NCBI RefSeq assembly: GCF_001544795.2
Contig: NZ_FCOI02000011.1
Coordinates: 62,001 to 126,000 of the forward strand
Length of the DNA: 64,000 nucleotides
Origin: Caballeronia temeraria
Lineage (GTDB): Bacteria; Pseudomonadota; Gammaproteobacteria; Burkholderiales; Burkholderiaceae
Reading direction: 5' to 3'
How positions within the stretch are numbered: position 1 is the first letter of the stretch; each line of letters opens with the position of its first letter. The position numbers were made by a program, and so were the translations under genes. This document shows positions 38,262 through 47,694 of the stretch, in pieces. The notes beneath the pieces were generated by a model. It saw nothing but the letters and a program-made list of their open reading frames with translations. It searched no databases and had not been told where the DNA came from.

Positions 38262-39560
38262 ATGAAACGCAAGTCCCTGTTCGCACTTTCCTCGGCTGTC
38301 GTGGTGGCAGCCGTCGCAGCCGGCGCCGTCCTCTGGTCGGGCGGCGACAATCTGCATTCGGGCGGCGCCATCGCGGCGACGCCGGCCGACAAAGCCGCGC
38401 TCGTCAAGCAAGGTGAATACCTCGCGCGCGCCGGCGACTGTATCGCGTGCCACACGGTGCGCGGCGGCAAGGAATTCGGCGGCGGCCTGCCGATGGCCAC
38501 ACCGTTCGGCACCATGTTCACGCCGAACATCACGCCGGACGATCAATACGGCATCGGCAAGTGGACGTCGGACGACTTCTATCGCGCGATGCACACGGGC
38601 CGCTCGAAGGACGGTTCGCTGCTCTATCCGGGCTTCCCGTTCACGAGCTACACGAAGGTCACGCGCGCCGACTCGGACGCGATCTACGCGTACCTGCGTT
38701 CCGTGCCGCCGGTCTCGGAACCGAGCCGTCCGCATGAACTGCGCTTCCCGTTCAACAACCGCAATCTGCTGATTGGCTGGCGCACGCTGTTCTTCTCGGA
38801 AGGCGAGTACAAGCCGGACCCGACCAAGTCGGTCGAATGGAACCGTGGCGCGTATCTCGTCGAAGGCCTGGGTCACTGCGGCATGTGCCACACGTCGATC
38901 AACGCGATGGGCGGCCCGGTCAACTCGGCGGCCTTCGCCGGCGGCCTGATCCCGCTGCAGAACTGGTATGCGCCGTCGCTGACGTCGAACAAGGAAGCCG
39001 GTCTGGGCGACTGGGACCTGAAGGACATCAACGACCTGCTGAAGACCGGCGTGTCGCAGCGCGGCGCGGTGTTCGGTCCGATGGCCGAAGTGGTCCACAA
39101 CAGCCTGCAGTACATGAACGACTCGGACATCAACGCGATCTCGACGTATCTCAAGTCGATCCCGCAGAAGAAGGAAGCGCCGGAAGTCATGCAGCTGGAA
39201 ACGTCCGAGAAGTTCGGCGGCGAACTGCAGACGCTCGGCAAGAAGGTGTACACCGAGAACTGCGCGAAGTGCCATCAGGAAAATGGTCTGGGCAAGCCGC
39301 CGGCGTACCCGCCGCTCGCCAACAACCAGTCGATCCAGATGCCTTCGGCCGTCAACCCGATCCGCATGACGCTCAACGGCGGTTATCCGCCGAGTACGGA
39401 AGGCAACCCGATGCCGCACGGCATGCCGCCTTTCGCGCAGTCGCTGTCGGATACGGAAGTCGCCGCAGTCGTGACGTACATCCGTATGTCGTGGGGCAAC
39501 CACGGCACGCCGGTGTCGCCGCAGCAGGTCAGCAACCTGCGTTCGGCGCCGCTCGACTGA
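38262..39560 (+). CDS. Triheme c-type cytochrome, membrane-anchored or periplasmic (AdhB/gluconate-dehydrogenase subunit type)
   Basis: 432 residues with three heme sites, CIACH, CGMCH and CAKCH, spaced as in the cytochrome subunits of membrane alcohol and sugar-acid dehydrogenases. The N-terminal hydrophobic segment (FALSSAVVVAAVAAGAVLW) is a signal or anchor. Class I cytochrome domains follow each site (FGTMFTPNITPDDQYGIGKW, FAGGLIPLQNWYAPSLTSN, NGGYPPSTEGNPMPHGMPPF). No flavin or quinoprotein dehydrogenase is adjacent, so the electron donor is unknown. Confidence 0.9.
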   Translation: MKRKSLFALSSAVVVAAVAAGAVLWSGGDNLHSGGAIAATPADKAALVKQGEYLARAGDCIACHTVRGGKEFGGGLPMATPFGTMFTPNITPDDQYGIGKWTSDDFYRAMHTGRSKDGSLLYPGFPFTSYTKVTRADSDAIYAYLRSVPPVSEPSRPHELRFPFNNRNLLIGWRTLFFSEGEYKPDPTKSVEWNRGAYLVEGLGHCGMCHTSINAMGGPVNSAAFAGGLIPLQNWYAPSLTSNKEAGLGDWDLKDINDLLKTGVSQRGAVFGPMAEVVHNSLQYMNDSDINAISTYLKSIPQKKEAPEVMQLETSEKFGGELQTLGKKVYTENCAKCHQENGLGKPPAYPPLANNQSIQMPSAVNPIRMTLNGGYPPSTEGNPMPHGMPPFAQSLSDTEVAAVVTYIRMSWGNHGTPVSPQQVSNLRSAPLD

Positions 39561-39659
39561 GGTCCGCGGGAAGCATCGGCCAGGAGAGCGTACAATACGC
39601 TTTGGGGCGCAGCCTTCGTAGTTGGGGCCGCGCCCTTTGTCTTTTGGTGGACGGGATTC

Positions 39660-40280
39660 ATGCACGCAGGCGAACGGTTCAACAGCATCAGCCACATGAT
39701 CGGCGCGCTGCTGTCGGTGGCGGGTCTGGCTACGCTCGTCACGATGGGCGCGCTGGAAGGTGACGCGTACAAAGTCGTCAGCTTCGCGGTGTACGGCGCG
39801 ATGCTCTGTGCGCTCTACGTCATCTCCACGCTGTATCACTGCGCGCGCACGCCGCGCATGAAAGCGGTACTGCAGAAGTGCGATCACTCGGCCATCTACT
39901 TGTTGATAGCCGGCAGCTATACGCCGTATACACTAGTGACCTTGCGTGGCCCCTGGGGCTGGTCGCTCTTCGGCGTGAGCTGGGGGCTCGCGGTGCTCGG
40001 CATCACGCAGGAACTGACGCTCGGACGCCGAACCCGCAGCGTATCGATGGTGCTGTACGTGTTGATGGGATGGCTCGCGCTCGTCGCCGTCCGTCCGCTC
40101 GTCACGGCGTTGCCGCCCGCGGGAACCGCGTGGCTGGTGGCGGGCGGCGTCGTGTACACCGCCGGCATCTGGTTTTTCATCAACGACGAGCGCATCCGGC
40201 ACGGACATGGAATCTGGCATCTGTTCGTGCTCGCAGGCAGCCTGTGCCAGTTCGTCAGCGTCGCGCGCTACGTCGCGTGA
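39660..40280 (+). CDS. Hemolysin III / TrhA family (PAQR) membrane protein
   Basis: Seven-helix membrane protein of 206 residues. Family marks: GERFNSISHMIGALLSVAG, ISTLYHCARTPRMKAVLQKCDHSAIYLLIAGSYTPY with the conserved Ser/His/Asp metal site, and the late HGIWHLFVLAGSLCQF containing the second histidine pair. Bacterial members are linked to membrane lipid homeostasis; haemolytic activity was the original description in Bacillus. Confidence 0.92.
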   Translation: MHAGERFNSISHMIGALLSVAGLATLVTMGALEGDAYKVVSFAVYGAMLCALYVISTLYHCARTPRMKAVLQKCDHSAIYLLIAGSYTPYTLVTLRGPWGWSLFGVSWGLAVLGITQELTLGRRTRSVSMVLYVLMGWLALVAVRPLVTALPPAGTAWLVAGGVVYTAGIWFFINDERIRHGHGIWHLFVLAGSLCQFVSVARYVA

Positions 40281-40518
40281 GCGCCGGCTGGAACGGGCGC
40301 CGCAGCGTCGAAGTGTCCATCGATGCAACTTAGCGCCAGATGACGTGTCTTGATAGCACGTCGAACCTCGCGGTAATGCCGGGCGATCGCTGATCGCCGA
40401 ATGGCCGCCGCCCGATTTTTCTTCGAGCGATGCACATGCGCTCTGCCGGCCGAACCACGATTCGCCGCAGCCTGAATCGCATGCGCGCCGCCCGGCACAA
40501 CGAATAAGTATCCAATTT

Positions 40519-42069
40519 ATGTCTTTTGATTCACTCGGCCTGTCCGAACCCCTGCTTCGCGCCGTCAACGAACTCGGCTATTCCAGTCCCACTCCGATCC
40601 AGCTTCAGGCGATTCCCGCCGTTCTGAAAGGCGGCGACCTGCTCGCGGGCGCGCAGACCGGCACGGGCAAGACCGCCGGCTTCACGCTGCCGATCCTGCA
40701 ACGTCTGTCGCAGCTCGCACCCGCCACGGGCGGCGCGAAGCGTCCGGTCCGCGCGCTGATCCTCACGCCGACGCGCGAGCTCGCCGCGCAGGTCGAGGAA
40801 AGCGTGCGTGCGTACGGCAAGTATCTGAAGCTCAAGTCGACCGTGATGTTTGGCGGTGTCGGGATCAATCCGCAAATCGACGCGTTGAAGCGCGGCGTCG
40901 ATATCGTCGTGGCAACGCCGGGGCGTCTGCTGGATCACATGCAGCAGAAGACCATCGACGTTTCGCAGCTCGAAATTCTGGTGCTCGACGAAGCCGACCG
41001 CATGCTCGACATGGGCTTCATCCACGACATCAAGCGCGTGCTCGCGCGTCTGCCGGCGAAGCGTCAGAACCTGCTGTTCTCGGCCACGTTCTCCGACGAG
41101 ATCAAGGCACTCGCCGACAGCCTGCTCGACTCGCCCGCGCTGATCGAAGTCGCGCGCCGCAACACGACCGCCGAGACCGTCGATCAGAAGATCCATCCGG
41201 TCGATCGCGATCGCAAGCGCGAGATGCTCACGCATCTGATCCGCGGCAACAACTGGTTCCAGGTGCTCGTGTTCACGCGCACGAAGCACGGTGCGAACCG
41301 TCTCGCCGAGCAACTGGCGAAGGACGGCATCAGCGCGCTCGCGATTCACGGCAACAAGAGTCAGTCGGCCCGCACGCGCGCGCTCAGCGAATTCAAGGCC
41401 GAGACGCTGCAGGTGCTGGTCGCAACCGATATCGCGGCGCGCGGCATCGACATCGATCAATTGCCGCACGTCGTCAATTTCGATCTGCCCAACGTGCCGG
41501 AAGACTACGTGCACCGCATCGGCCGCACGGGTCGCGCGGGCGCAGAAGGCGAAGCGGTGTCGCTCGTGTGCGTGGACGAGCATCAGTTGCTGAAGGATAT
41601 CGAGCGCCTCATCAAGCGGCCGATTCCGCGCGAAGTGATTCCCGGCTTCGAACCGGACCCGACCGCGAAGCCCGAGCCGATCCAGCGCCGCAGCCAAGGG
41701 CGCGGCCAAGGACAGGGTCAAGGACAGGGTCAGGGGCGTCAGAATCCGCGCAACGGCGAGGCACGTTCGAATGGCGATGCACGCCCGAGCAACGAAGCGC
41801 GACGCAACGGCGAACCGCGTCGCGAAGGCAGCCGTCCGAACGGCGAAGGACGCGGCGCACGGCCGGCGAAGCCGAACAACGGCGGCGCCCAGCCTTCCCG
41901 CGAAGCGCGCAATCACGGCAAACCGGCCGCGAACGCAGGCTCGACGCCGCGTCGTCAGGAACCGGCTCAGGCGGGTCACGTCGCGAATTCGCGTAAGCCG
42001 GGCGGCAATCCCGGCGCGCTGCTCGGCGGACGACGCGACGCCATGCGATCGGGCGATCGCGGCCGTTGA
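40519..42069 (+). CDS. DEAD-box ATP-dependent RNA helicase, RhlE type
   Basis: RNA helicase of 516 residues. The Q motif is at the N-terminus ([26 protein letters not shown]), then [45 protein letters not shown] and [18 protein letters not shown] with HRIGRTGR. The RhlE-like core ends near residue 375. The last 140 residues are disordered and basic, beginning with a GQ run, then [13 protein letters not shown] Arg-Asn-Gly motifs, as in RNA-binding tails of cold-adapted helicases. A 240-base leader upstream may carry regulation. Confidence 0.94.
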   Translation: MSFDSLGLSEPLLRAVNELGYSSPTPIQLQAIPAVLKGGDLLAGAQTGTGKTAGFTLPILQRLSQLAPATGGAKRPVRALILTPTRELAAQVEESVRAYGKYLKLKSTVMFGGVGINPQIDALKRGVDIVVATPGRLLDHMQQKTIDVSQLEILVLDEADRMLDMGFIHDIKRVLARLPAKRQNLLFSATFSDEIKALADSLLDSPALIEVARRNTTAETVDQKIHPVDRDRKREMLTHLIRGNNWFQVLVFTRTKHGANRLAEQLAKDGISALAIHGNKSQSARTRALSEFKAETLQVLVATDIAARGIDIDQLPHVVNFDLPNVPEDYVHRIGRTGRAGAEGEAVSLVCVDEHQLLKDIERLIKRPIPREVIPGFEPDPTAKPEPIQRRSQGRGQGQGQGQGQGRQNPRNGEARSNGDARPSNEARRNGEPRREGSRPNGEGRGARPAKPNNGGAQPSREARNHGKPAANAGSTPRRQEPAQAGHVANSRKPGGNPGALLGGRRDAMRSGDRGR

Positions 42070-42118
42070 GTCTTTCGATGTGATCCGGCGCGGCGCGCGA
42101 GCGCGTCGTGCCTTTGCT

Positions 42119-42631
42119 TCACGCGGCGGCGCTCGCCGCCTGCTTCAGCCAGTCGAGTTGCTCGCGCCAGCGTGCGAGCGCCGATTGCGTATCAGTCAGT
42201 TCGAAGCCGATTCCGTTCGTGAGTCGCGCATATCCCACCCGCTGAACTTCACCGCTTTCGATCGTGCCGACGAAGCACGCGAGCGGCACGTCGTCGAGCG
42301 GCACGCGGCGCACATCGAGATGGACCTGATAGAACGCCTCGTCGAAAACGAAAGCGAGCGTCGCGCGTCCGGTTGCGATCACGGCCTGCGCGGTCCGCGA
42401 CGACGGCCACAACGCGAACGCGAGCGTGCGCGCATCCGGAGCCAGCAGTTCGCCCGCGCTCAACAGCGCCGTCCGCACCCGATGCGCATGATCGGCCGCG
42501 CATAAGGACGCGGTGAAACCGTCATTGGCGTGGGCGAGCGTGCCGTCGAAGCGTGCGCGCAACGCCAGCGGCCATTCATCGAAAACGGATTGCGAGGCGA
42601 GCGATGGTTGCGGCGCGGTGTGATCGGTCAT
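42119..42631 (-). CDS. Pyridoxamine 5'-phosphate oxidase-like (split beta-barrel) protein
   Basis: Soluble protein of 170 residues. The middle resembles FMN-binding split-barrel proteins: LLSAGELLAPDARTLAFALWPSSRTAQAV, then ATLAFVFDEAFYQVHLDVRRV. Start at 42631 (MTDHTAP) is preferred, since the longer frame to 42658 overlaps the terminator stem of the upstream gene. Substrate and cofactor are not shown by the sequence. Confidence 0.55.
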   Translation of the reverse strand: MTDHTAPQPSLASQSVFDEWPLALRARFDGTLAHANDGFTASLCAADHAHRVRTALLSAGELLAPDARTLAFALWPSSRTAQAVIATGRATLAFVFDEAFYQVHLDVRRVPLDDVPLACFVGTIESGEVQRVGYARLTNGIGFELTDTQSALARWREQLDWLKQAASAAA

Positions 42632-42636
42632 AGAAA

Positions 42637-42660
42637 GATGCCGGCTGTGCGCCGGCATCG
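42637..42660 (-). terminator. Rho-independent terminator of the ferritin-like gene
   Basis: GATGCCGGC (42637-42645) and GCCGGCATC (42651-42659) form a 9-bp stem with a five-base loop; on the minus strand it is followed by TTTCT. It lies just before the start of the PNPOx-like gene. Confidence 0.7.
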
Positions 42661-42670
42661 TCGGGCAAGG

Positions 42671-43495
42671 TTAGCGGAAGAACAATTGCGTCATCTTCGA
42701 GAGCGGGTAATGCACGCCGGGCTGGATGCGCGCGGGCAAATCGAGCGGCTTGAGCAGCATCTTGATCGCCTGATCCGCCGACAGATTGCGCCGAACCAGC
42801 GCATTCACGCGCGCCGACAGTTCGCGGTTATATTCCGTGTCCTGCGCACGCTCAGGATAACGAATGGCGAAGACGTGCCGCAGCGCGATCTCGGAATCCT
42901 CGCTCTTCAGTTCGACCACACGACGCACGAGCGCGCCGAGCACCGCGATGCGGCCATTGCCCTCGATCTTGTTCCACTTCTTGAAGAAATGGAAAAAGTG
43001 CTTGTAGTGCCGCACTTCGTCGGTGCGGATGTTGTCGGTGATCTCCTTGAGCACCGGTTCGTCCGAGCAATCGTTGATCGCGCGATACAGCGTGGCCGTG
43101 CCGGTCTCGACCACGCAGCGCGCCACCATTTCGAGCGCGCGCTTCTTCTCGAACTCCTCGTAGGAACACGTGAGCGAGTATTCGTCGAAAAAATTCCTGA
43201 ACGCCGTGTCCCAGTCGAATTCCGGCCACACGTGATTGATATAGGTCTTGAGCGCCCTGCCGTGCTGCATCTCCTCAGGCTCCCACTCATTGTTGAGCCA
43301 CGCGGAGATTTCGGGATCGTCGTGAAAGTACTTGCTCAGGTTGCTCGTATAGAGGTCCGTGCCGCTTTCGATAAACGAGCAGGCGCACAACAACAAAAGA
43401 AGATGCTCGTTGGATTGCGCCTTCTGACGATCGATCCGGGTGAGATCGATGTCTTCGATGCGCCAGGGCATCACATGGGTACTGTCTGTATGCAT
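42671..43495 (-). CDS. Ferritin-like diiron protein
   Basis: Helical protein of about 274 residues with carboxylate-bridged diiron features: NNEWEPEEMQHGRAL and, one helix pair later, ETGTATLY and RTDEVRHYKHF, i.e. two E/D-x-x-H motifs. This is the pattern of ferritin-like, rubrerythrin or desaturase/hydroxylase-type proteins. MHTDSTHVMPW at 43495 has GGAG eight bases upstream; a longer frame to 43621 or 43666 is open but lacks coding character. Reaction is unknown. It lies downstream of the MHS transporter with a terminator between. Confidence 0.78.
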   Translation of the reverse strand: MHTDSTHVMPWRIEDIDLTRIDRQKAQSNEHLLLLLCACSFIESGTDLYTSNLSKYFHDDPEISAWLNNEWEPEEMQHGRALKTYINHVWPEFDWDTAFRNFFDEYSLTCSYEEFEKKRALEMVARCVVETGTATLYRAINDCSDEPVLKEITDNIRTDEVRHYKHFFHFFKKWNKIEGNGRIAVLGALVRRVVELKSEDSEIALRHVFAIRYPERAQDTEYNRELSARVNALVRRNLSADQAIKMLLKPLDLPARIQPGVHYPLSKMTQLFFR

Positions 43496-43833
43496 ATATC
43501 GCGCTCCGAGGCTGGACTGAACGCGCCATCGGCCAGGAAGAGACGGCCGAGGTTCAGGCGACGCCGTGAACGGTTCGATCCCAGCGTCCTCAACTTGAAA
43601 TGTCAGCGGCTTGTTTTCCATCTTAGCCGCCCTGCAACGAGTTTGCAGACATGGGGACAGACTCACGCGCGGCGCGCCAGTTCCACGCGTGCCAAATTCT
43701 TACGACTCCCGGCGAGCGGTAATCAATGCGTGACAGCATTAAATGTGCCGATTGCGTCTCGATCGCGGTGAAATGCAAAAGGCGGCCGAAGCCGCCTCGA
43801 TTATTTCGAACGATGTTCGTCGCAGACGCGTTG
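43496..43833. other. Intergenic region before the ferritin-like gene
   Basis: Holds the terminator of the MHS transporter gene at 43775-43798 and presumably the promoter of the ferritin-like gene. If the longer start of that protein were used, up to 170 bases of it would be coding. Confidence 0.5.
43775..43798 (-). terminator. Rho-independent terminator of the MHS transporter gene
   Basis: GGCGGC (43781-43786) and GCCGCC (43791-43796) form a stem with a stable CGAA/TTCG-type tetraloop; on the minus strand it is followed by TTTTGC. Confidence 0.8.
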
Positions 43834-45171
43834 TTACGTTTTGCGACGTGCCACGTGCATGCGCCAGGCGACGATCGCCAGCGAAATACCGGACAGCACC
43901 GCGGCCAACAACACGTAGTAGCTCGGCGCGAGCTTGTCGCCGGTGACGTGGATGAACGCTTCGACGATCGTCGGCGCGAAACCGCCGAACAGCGTGACGC
44001 CGAGCGCGTAACCGATCGAGAGCCCTGTGGAGCGCACGCGCGTCGGGAAGATTTCGGACATGAGCGCGGGCATCGGGCCGGAGTACGCGGCTTTCAGAAT
44101 GCCCGCGACCGATTGCAGAACGACCAGCGACGCGACCGTCGGATGTGCCTGCAACCACGCAAACATCGGATAAATCGTGGCGCCCATGAAAATCGACGTG
44201 CCGAGCATGATGCGGATGCGCCCGATCCGGTCGGATAGCGCGCCCATCAACGGCGAGAAAATGAACTGGAGTCCGCCATTGAGCACCACGACGGCGAACG
44301 AAGCGGTCGCCGGAAGGTGCAACTGCTTGACCGCGTACAGCGGCATGTAGAGCTGCAACACATACACGCCGACGGTCGACTGCGCGACGATGCCCACGGC
44401 GAGCAAAAGATTCAGCCATTGATTCGCGAAGGAGATGCCTGGCGCGCTCGTCGTCTTCTGAGCCGCGCGTGTCGCGAGAAATTCGGGCGTTTCGTCGAGA
44501 TGCGAGCGGATGTAGTAGCCGACCGGTCCGACGAGCAGACCGAAAACGAACGGAATGCGCCAGCCCCAGCTTTCGAGTTGCGGCTGCGGCAGCCAGGCGC
44601 TCAGAACGGAGCCGAACGCCGCGGCCATGATCGCGGCGAGTCCCTGACTCGCGAACTGCCAGCTCGCGTAGTAGCCGCGCCGCGCTTCGCTGTGCTCGAC
44701 CATGAACGCGGTCGCGCTGCCGAACTCGCCGCCGACAGCGAAGCCCTGCACGAGACGCGCGAGCAGGATCAGCAGCGGCGCCGCGATGCCGATGTGCGCA
44801 TACGAAGGCATGACGGCCATCGTGAACGTGCCGACCATCATCAGCAAAATGGCGAGCGTGAGCGCGGCCTTGCGGCCTTTGCGGTCGCCGTAGACGCCGA
44901 GCACGATCGCGCCGAGCGGGCGCATCAGGAACGAGATGCCGAACGTGCCGATGGCGAGCATCGTCGAGAGCCACTCGTCGTGCGACGGGAAGAATGCCTT
45001 CGCGATGACCGTCGCGAAATAGCCGTAGACGAGGAAGTCGAACCACTCAAGCGCGTTGCCGATCGACGACGAGAACACGATGCGGCGGATCATCGCCTTC
45101 GATGGCGCCGCGATCGGCGCGGGCGGCTCCGCATTCGTCGCTGCTGCGCCTGGATAAACGCGTTCGTTCAT
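43834..45171 (-). CDS. MHS-family MFS transporter
   Basis: 12-helix metabolite:H+ symporter of 445 residues. MHS marks: SSSIGNALEWFDFLVYGYFA, GVYGDRKGRKAAL, RLVQGFAVGGEFGSA and GALSDRIGRIR. Start at 45171 is set by GGGAG seven bases upstream; the longer frame to 45372 overlaps the intergenic region. It lies about 150 bases downstream of the gamma-glutamyltransferase-like gene on the same strand, which suggests import of a gamma-glutamyl compound or its product. It lacks the large insert seen in the first MHS gene. Confidence 0.9.
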   Translation of the reverse strand: MNERVYPGAAATNAEPPAPIAAPSKAMIRRIVFSSSIGNALEWFDFLVYGYFATVIAKAFFPSHDEWLSTMLAIGTFGISFLMRPLGAIVLGVYGDRKGRKAALTLAILLMMVGTFTMAVMPSYAHIGIAAPLLILLARLVQGFAVGGEFGSATAFMVEHSEARRGYYASWQFASQGLAAIMAAAFGSVLSAWLPQPQLESWGWRIPFVFGLLVGPVGYYIRSHLDETPEFLATRAAQKTTSAPGISFANQWLNLLLAVGIVAQSTVGVYVLQLYMPLYAVKQLHLPATASFAVVVLNGGLQFIFSPLMGALSDRIGRIRIMLGTSIFMGATIYPMFAWLQAHPTVASLVVLQSVAGILKAAYSGPMPALMSEIFPTRVRSTGLSIGYALGVTLFGGFAPTIVEAFIHVTGDKLAPSYYVLLAAVLSGISLAIVAWRMHVARRKT

Positions 45172-45322
45172 GACTCTCCCTTCCCCTCTTCGATGTCGTA
45201 ATGTCACGCCCCGTGGACGAGGCACAGGCGCGCGCATCCCCTCGCCTGCGACATTGCGGCGATCGGGTGCGTTTGTTTTTATGGACGGAGGCCGGCGGAT
45301 GTCCCGGCCTCCGAAAGCTGCG

Positions 45323-46960
45323 TCAGAACCCTGCGGCGAGTCCGTCGCGCCGGCTGTCGCTCGCGGCGACATATCCGCGTTCCGGGTCGTTACGGTCGAG
45401 CTTCCAGATGTACTGGCCCGAGCCGAAGTCCATGTACGGATCGTCGACGGACTTGATCGTGTGGCCCAGGCCTTCGAGCGCGCGCGCCGTTTCCAGATCT
45501 AGCGTGGCTTCGATGTCGATCGTGAAGTCGCGGTTGACCTTCCAGCGCGGCGCGTCGCATGCGGCCTGCGGCTGCTGGCCGTAGTCGAGCATGCGCACGA
45601 CGGATTGAAGATGGCCTTGCGGCTGCATGTCGCCGCCCATGACGCCGAAGCTCATCACGGCTTCGCGCGTGCCTTCGACTTCCTGCGTGAGGAACGCCGG
45701 AATGATCGTATGGAACGGACGCTTGCCGCCTTCCACGACGTTCGCGGACTTCGGATCCATCGAGAAGCCGCAGCCGCGGTTTTGCAGCGAAATGCCCGTG
45801 GCCGGAACGACCACGCCGGAGCCGAAGCCCATGTAATTCGACTGGATGAAGCTCACCATCATGCCGCGCTCGTCCGCCACCGACATGTAGATGGTGCCGC
45901 CCGCCTTCGGCATGCCGAAGTCGAATTGCGTCGCCTTTTTCGGATCGATGAGCTTCGCGCGTTCGGTCAGATAAGCGTCGTCGAGCATCTGCTCGGGCGT
46001 CACTTCCATTGAGCGCGGATCCGCGACGTAGCGATAGACATCGGCGAAAGCGAGCTTCATCGCTTCGATTTGCAGATGCTGCGACTCGATGCGATCGACT
46101 TTCAGCGCGCTCACATCGAACTTGTCGAGGATGCCGAGCGCGATCAGCGCCGCGATGCCCTGTCCGTTCGGCGGAATCTCGTGCACCGTGTAGCCGCGAT
46201 AATCCTTGCTGATCGGTTCGACCCAATCCGCGCGATAGTTGCGCAGATCGTCCAGGGTCAGCGCCGCGCCGCCCTCGCGCGCAAACGCCGCGATGCGCTC
46301 GGCGAGTTCGCCTTCGTAGAACGCGCGCGGGCCGTGTTGCGCGAGCAGGCGCAACGTTTTTGCGTGACCGGGAAAGCGCACGAGCTCGCTCACTTCCGGC
46401 GCGCGGCCGCGCGGCATGAAGACATCGGCAAAGCCCGGCATGTCCTTGAGTTCCGGCACCGCCGCCGCCCATTTGTAGGCGACGATGCTCGCCACCGCAT
46501 GACCGCGCTCGGCGATCTCGATGGCGGGTTCCATGAGATCCGCGAACGGCAGCGAGCCGAACTTCGTATGCAGCGCTTCCCAGCCGGCGATGACGCCCGG
46601 CACCGTCACGGCGTCCCAGCCGCGCTTGGGCTGGCGCGCGAGGCCGTTTTCCTCGCCGTACTTGCGCCGGAAATAGTCGACGTTCCACGCCGCCGGCGAT
46701 ACGCCCGATGCATTCAGCCCGTGCAGCTTGCGGCCGTCCCAGACGAGCGCGAAAGCATCGCCGCCCAGCCCGCACGATACCGGTTCTACGACGGTGATGG
46801 CAGCCGCAGCCGCGATGGCTGCATCGACGGCATTGCCGCCCTTCCACAGCATGCGCAGACCGGCTTGCGCGGCAAGCGGATGAGACGTCGAAACGATATT
46901 GCGGGCGAACACCGGCAGGCGCGGCGTGGGATACGGGTTTTGCCAGTTGAAGCGAGTCAT
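45323..46960 (-). CDS. Gamma-glutamyltransferase family protein (Ntn hydrolase)
   Basis: 545-residue precursor of the gamma-glutamyltransferase fold, which cleaves itself to expose an N-terminal Thr. Family marks: VSTSHPLAAQAGLRML, GGNAVDAAIAAAAAITVVEP, CGLGGDAFALVW, then GGTIYMSVADERGMMVSFIQSN, whose Thr is the expected nucleophile, and GKRPFHTIIPAF. No signal peptide is present, unlike classical periplasmic GGT. Start at 46960 (MTRFNWQNPYP). Possible substrates are glutathione or other gamma-glutamyl amides; a cephalosporin-acylase-like role is a less likely alternative. Confidence 0.9.
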   Translation of the reverse strand: MTRFNWQNPYPTPRLPVFARNIVSTSHPLAAQAGLRMLWKGGNAVDAAIAAAAAITVVEPVSCGLGGDAFALVWDGRKLHGLNASGVSPAAWNVDYFRRKYGEENGLARQPKRGWDAVTVPGVIAGWEALHTKFGSLPFADLMEPAIEIAERGHAVASIVAYKWAAAVPELKDMPGFADVFMPRGRAPEVSELVRFPGHAKTLRLLAQHGPRAFYEGELAERIAAFAREGGAALTLDDLRNYRADWVEPISKDYRGYTVHEIPPNGQGIAALIALGILDKFDVSALKVDRIESQHLQIEAMKLAFADVYRYVADPRSMEVTPEQMLDDAYLTERAKLIDPKKATQFDFGMPKAGGTIYMSVADERGMMVSFIQSNYMGFGSGVVVPATGISLQNRGCGFSMDPKSANVVEGGKRPFHTIIPAFLTQEVEGTREAVMSFGVMGGDMQPQGHLQSVVRMLDYGQQPQAACDAPRWKVNRDFTIDIEATLDLETARALEGLGHTIKSVDDPYMDFGSGQYIWKLDRNDPERGYVAASDSRRDGLAAGF

Positions 46961-47418
46961 TGAATGAAGTCCGAAATTCCAGCGGGCAGAGCGTCCCGGG
47001 CGACTCTGGAGGTCGGCCGGGCAAAACAGGAATATTGCATTGTCCACTTAATCGAAAACAAATTCATTTATCGTATAAATTAATGAGATATGCGCATGAG
47101 TTGTTCGCGAGTTCCGTTTCACGACGGTCCCTCACGCAGCCGATCTTTGTGTGCGCCGCCGCACGAACCTCAAGTCATTTCTTCGAATGCGCGCCAGCGG
47201 TGGACCGCTTCCACTGCGCAAAAAAGTCAAAGCCAAAATTTTCACTGCAAATTTGGCACTTGTCAGACGCTTGCCTACAATCCCAATTCCCGGCATGCGC
47301 AGCATAAAAACGACGCGTATGCCCGGCCGTTTTCAGTTTTCCCGTACAACGTTTCGAAGCAAAAGATCCGGCTTACAAAGCCGGCTCCCTATGCCGTTCG
47401 GTCGTCATGGAGAACACA
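46961..47418. other. AT-rich divergent intergenic region
   Basis: About 460 bases with an unusually AT-rich core (47041-47095). It separates the gamma-glutamyltransferase-like gene from the small hypothetical gene and probably holds both promoters. ORFs crossing it lack RBS and coding character. Confidence 0.55.
47066..47080. promoter_or_regulatory. Candidate operator palindrome
   Basis: ATTTAT-CGT-ATAAAT forms a 6-bp perfect inverted repeat around a three-base centre within the AT-rich stretch, about 105 bases upstream of the gamma-glutamyltransferase-like start. A regulator site is plausible; no regulator gene is adjacent. Confidence 0.4.
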
Positions 47419-47616
47419 ATGCTGAGTCCGCACGAATTTGCCACGCTGCTACTGGTTCAGGAAGCGCCTAATCAAGTCGACATGGAACGCGAAGAGCTCG
47501 ACGCCCTGCTCGAACGTCAGCTCGTCCAACTCGAAAATCTCGCATCGGGACGTCAACAATGGCGCCTCACCGCCACCGGCGATTCCACCGTCAAGGCTTT
47601 CAAGCGTTACTCGTAG
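47419..47616 (+). CDS. Small hypothetical protein, winged-helix-like
   Basis: 65 residues (MLSPHEFATLLLVQEAP... to FKRYS). GGAG six bases before 47419 fixes this start over the ATG at 47407. The helix-helix then beta-strand pattern, with QWRLTATGDSTVKAF at the end, resembles a small wHTH fold, but no family was recognised. Confidence 0.65.
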   Translation: MLSPHEFATLLLVQEAPNQVDMEREELDALLERQLVQLENLASGRQQWRLTATGDSTVKAFKRYS

Positions 47617-47694
47617 TTCGCGGCAGGACTCAGGGCGCGGCCCAGGGCCGCGTCCGCATCATCTTTCCTTTTCTCGTAGCTTCGCCGAGTCGCG

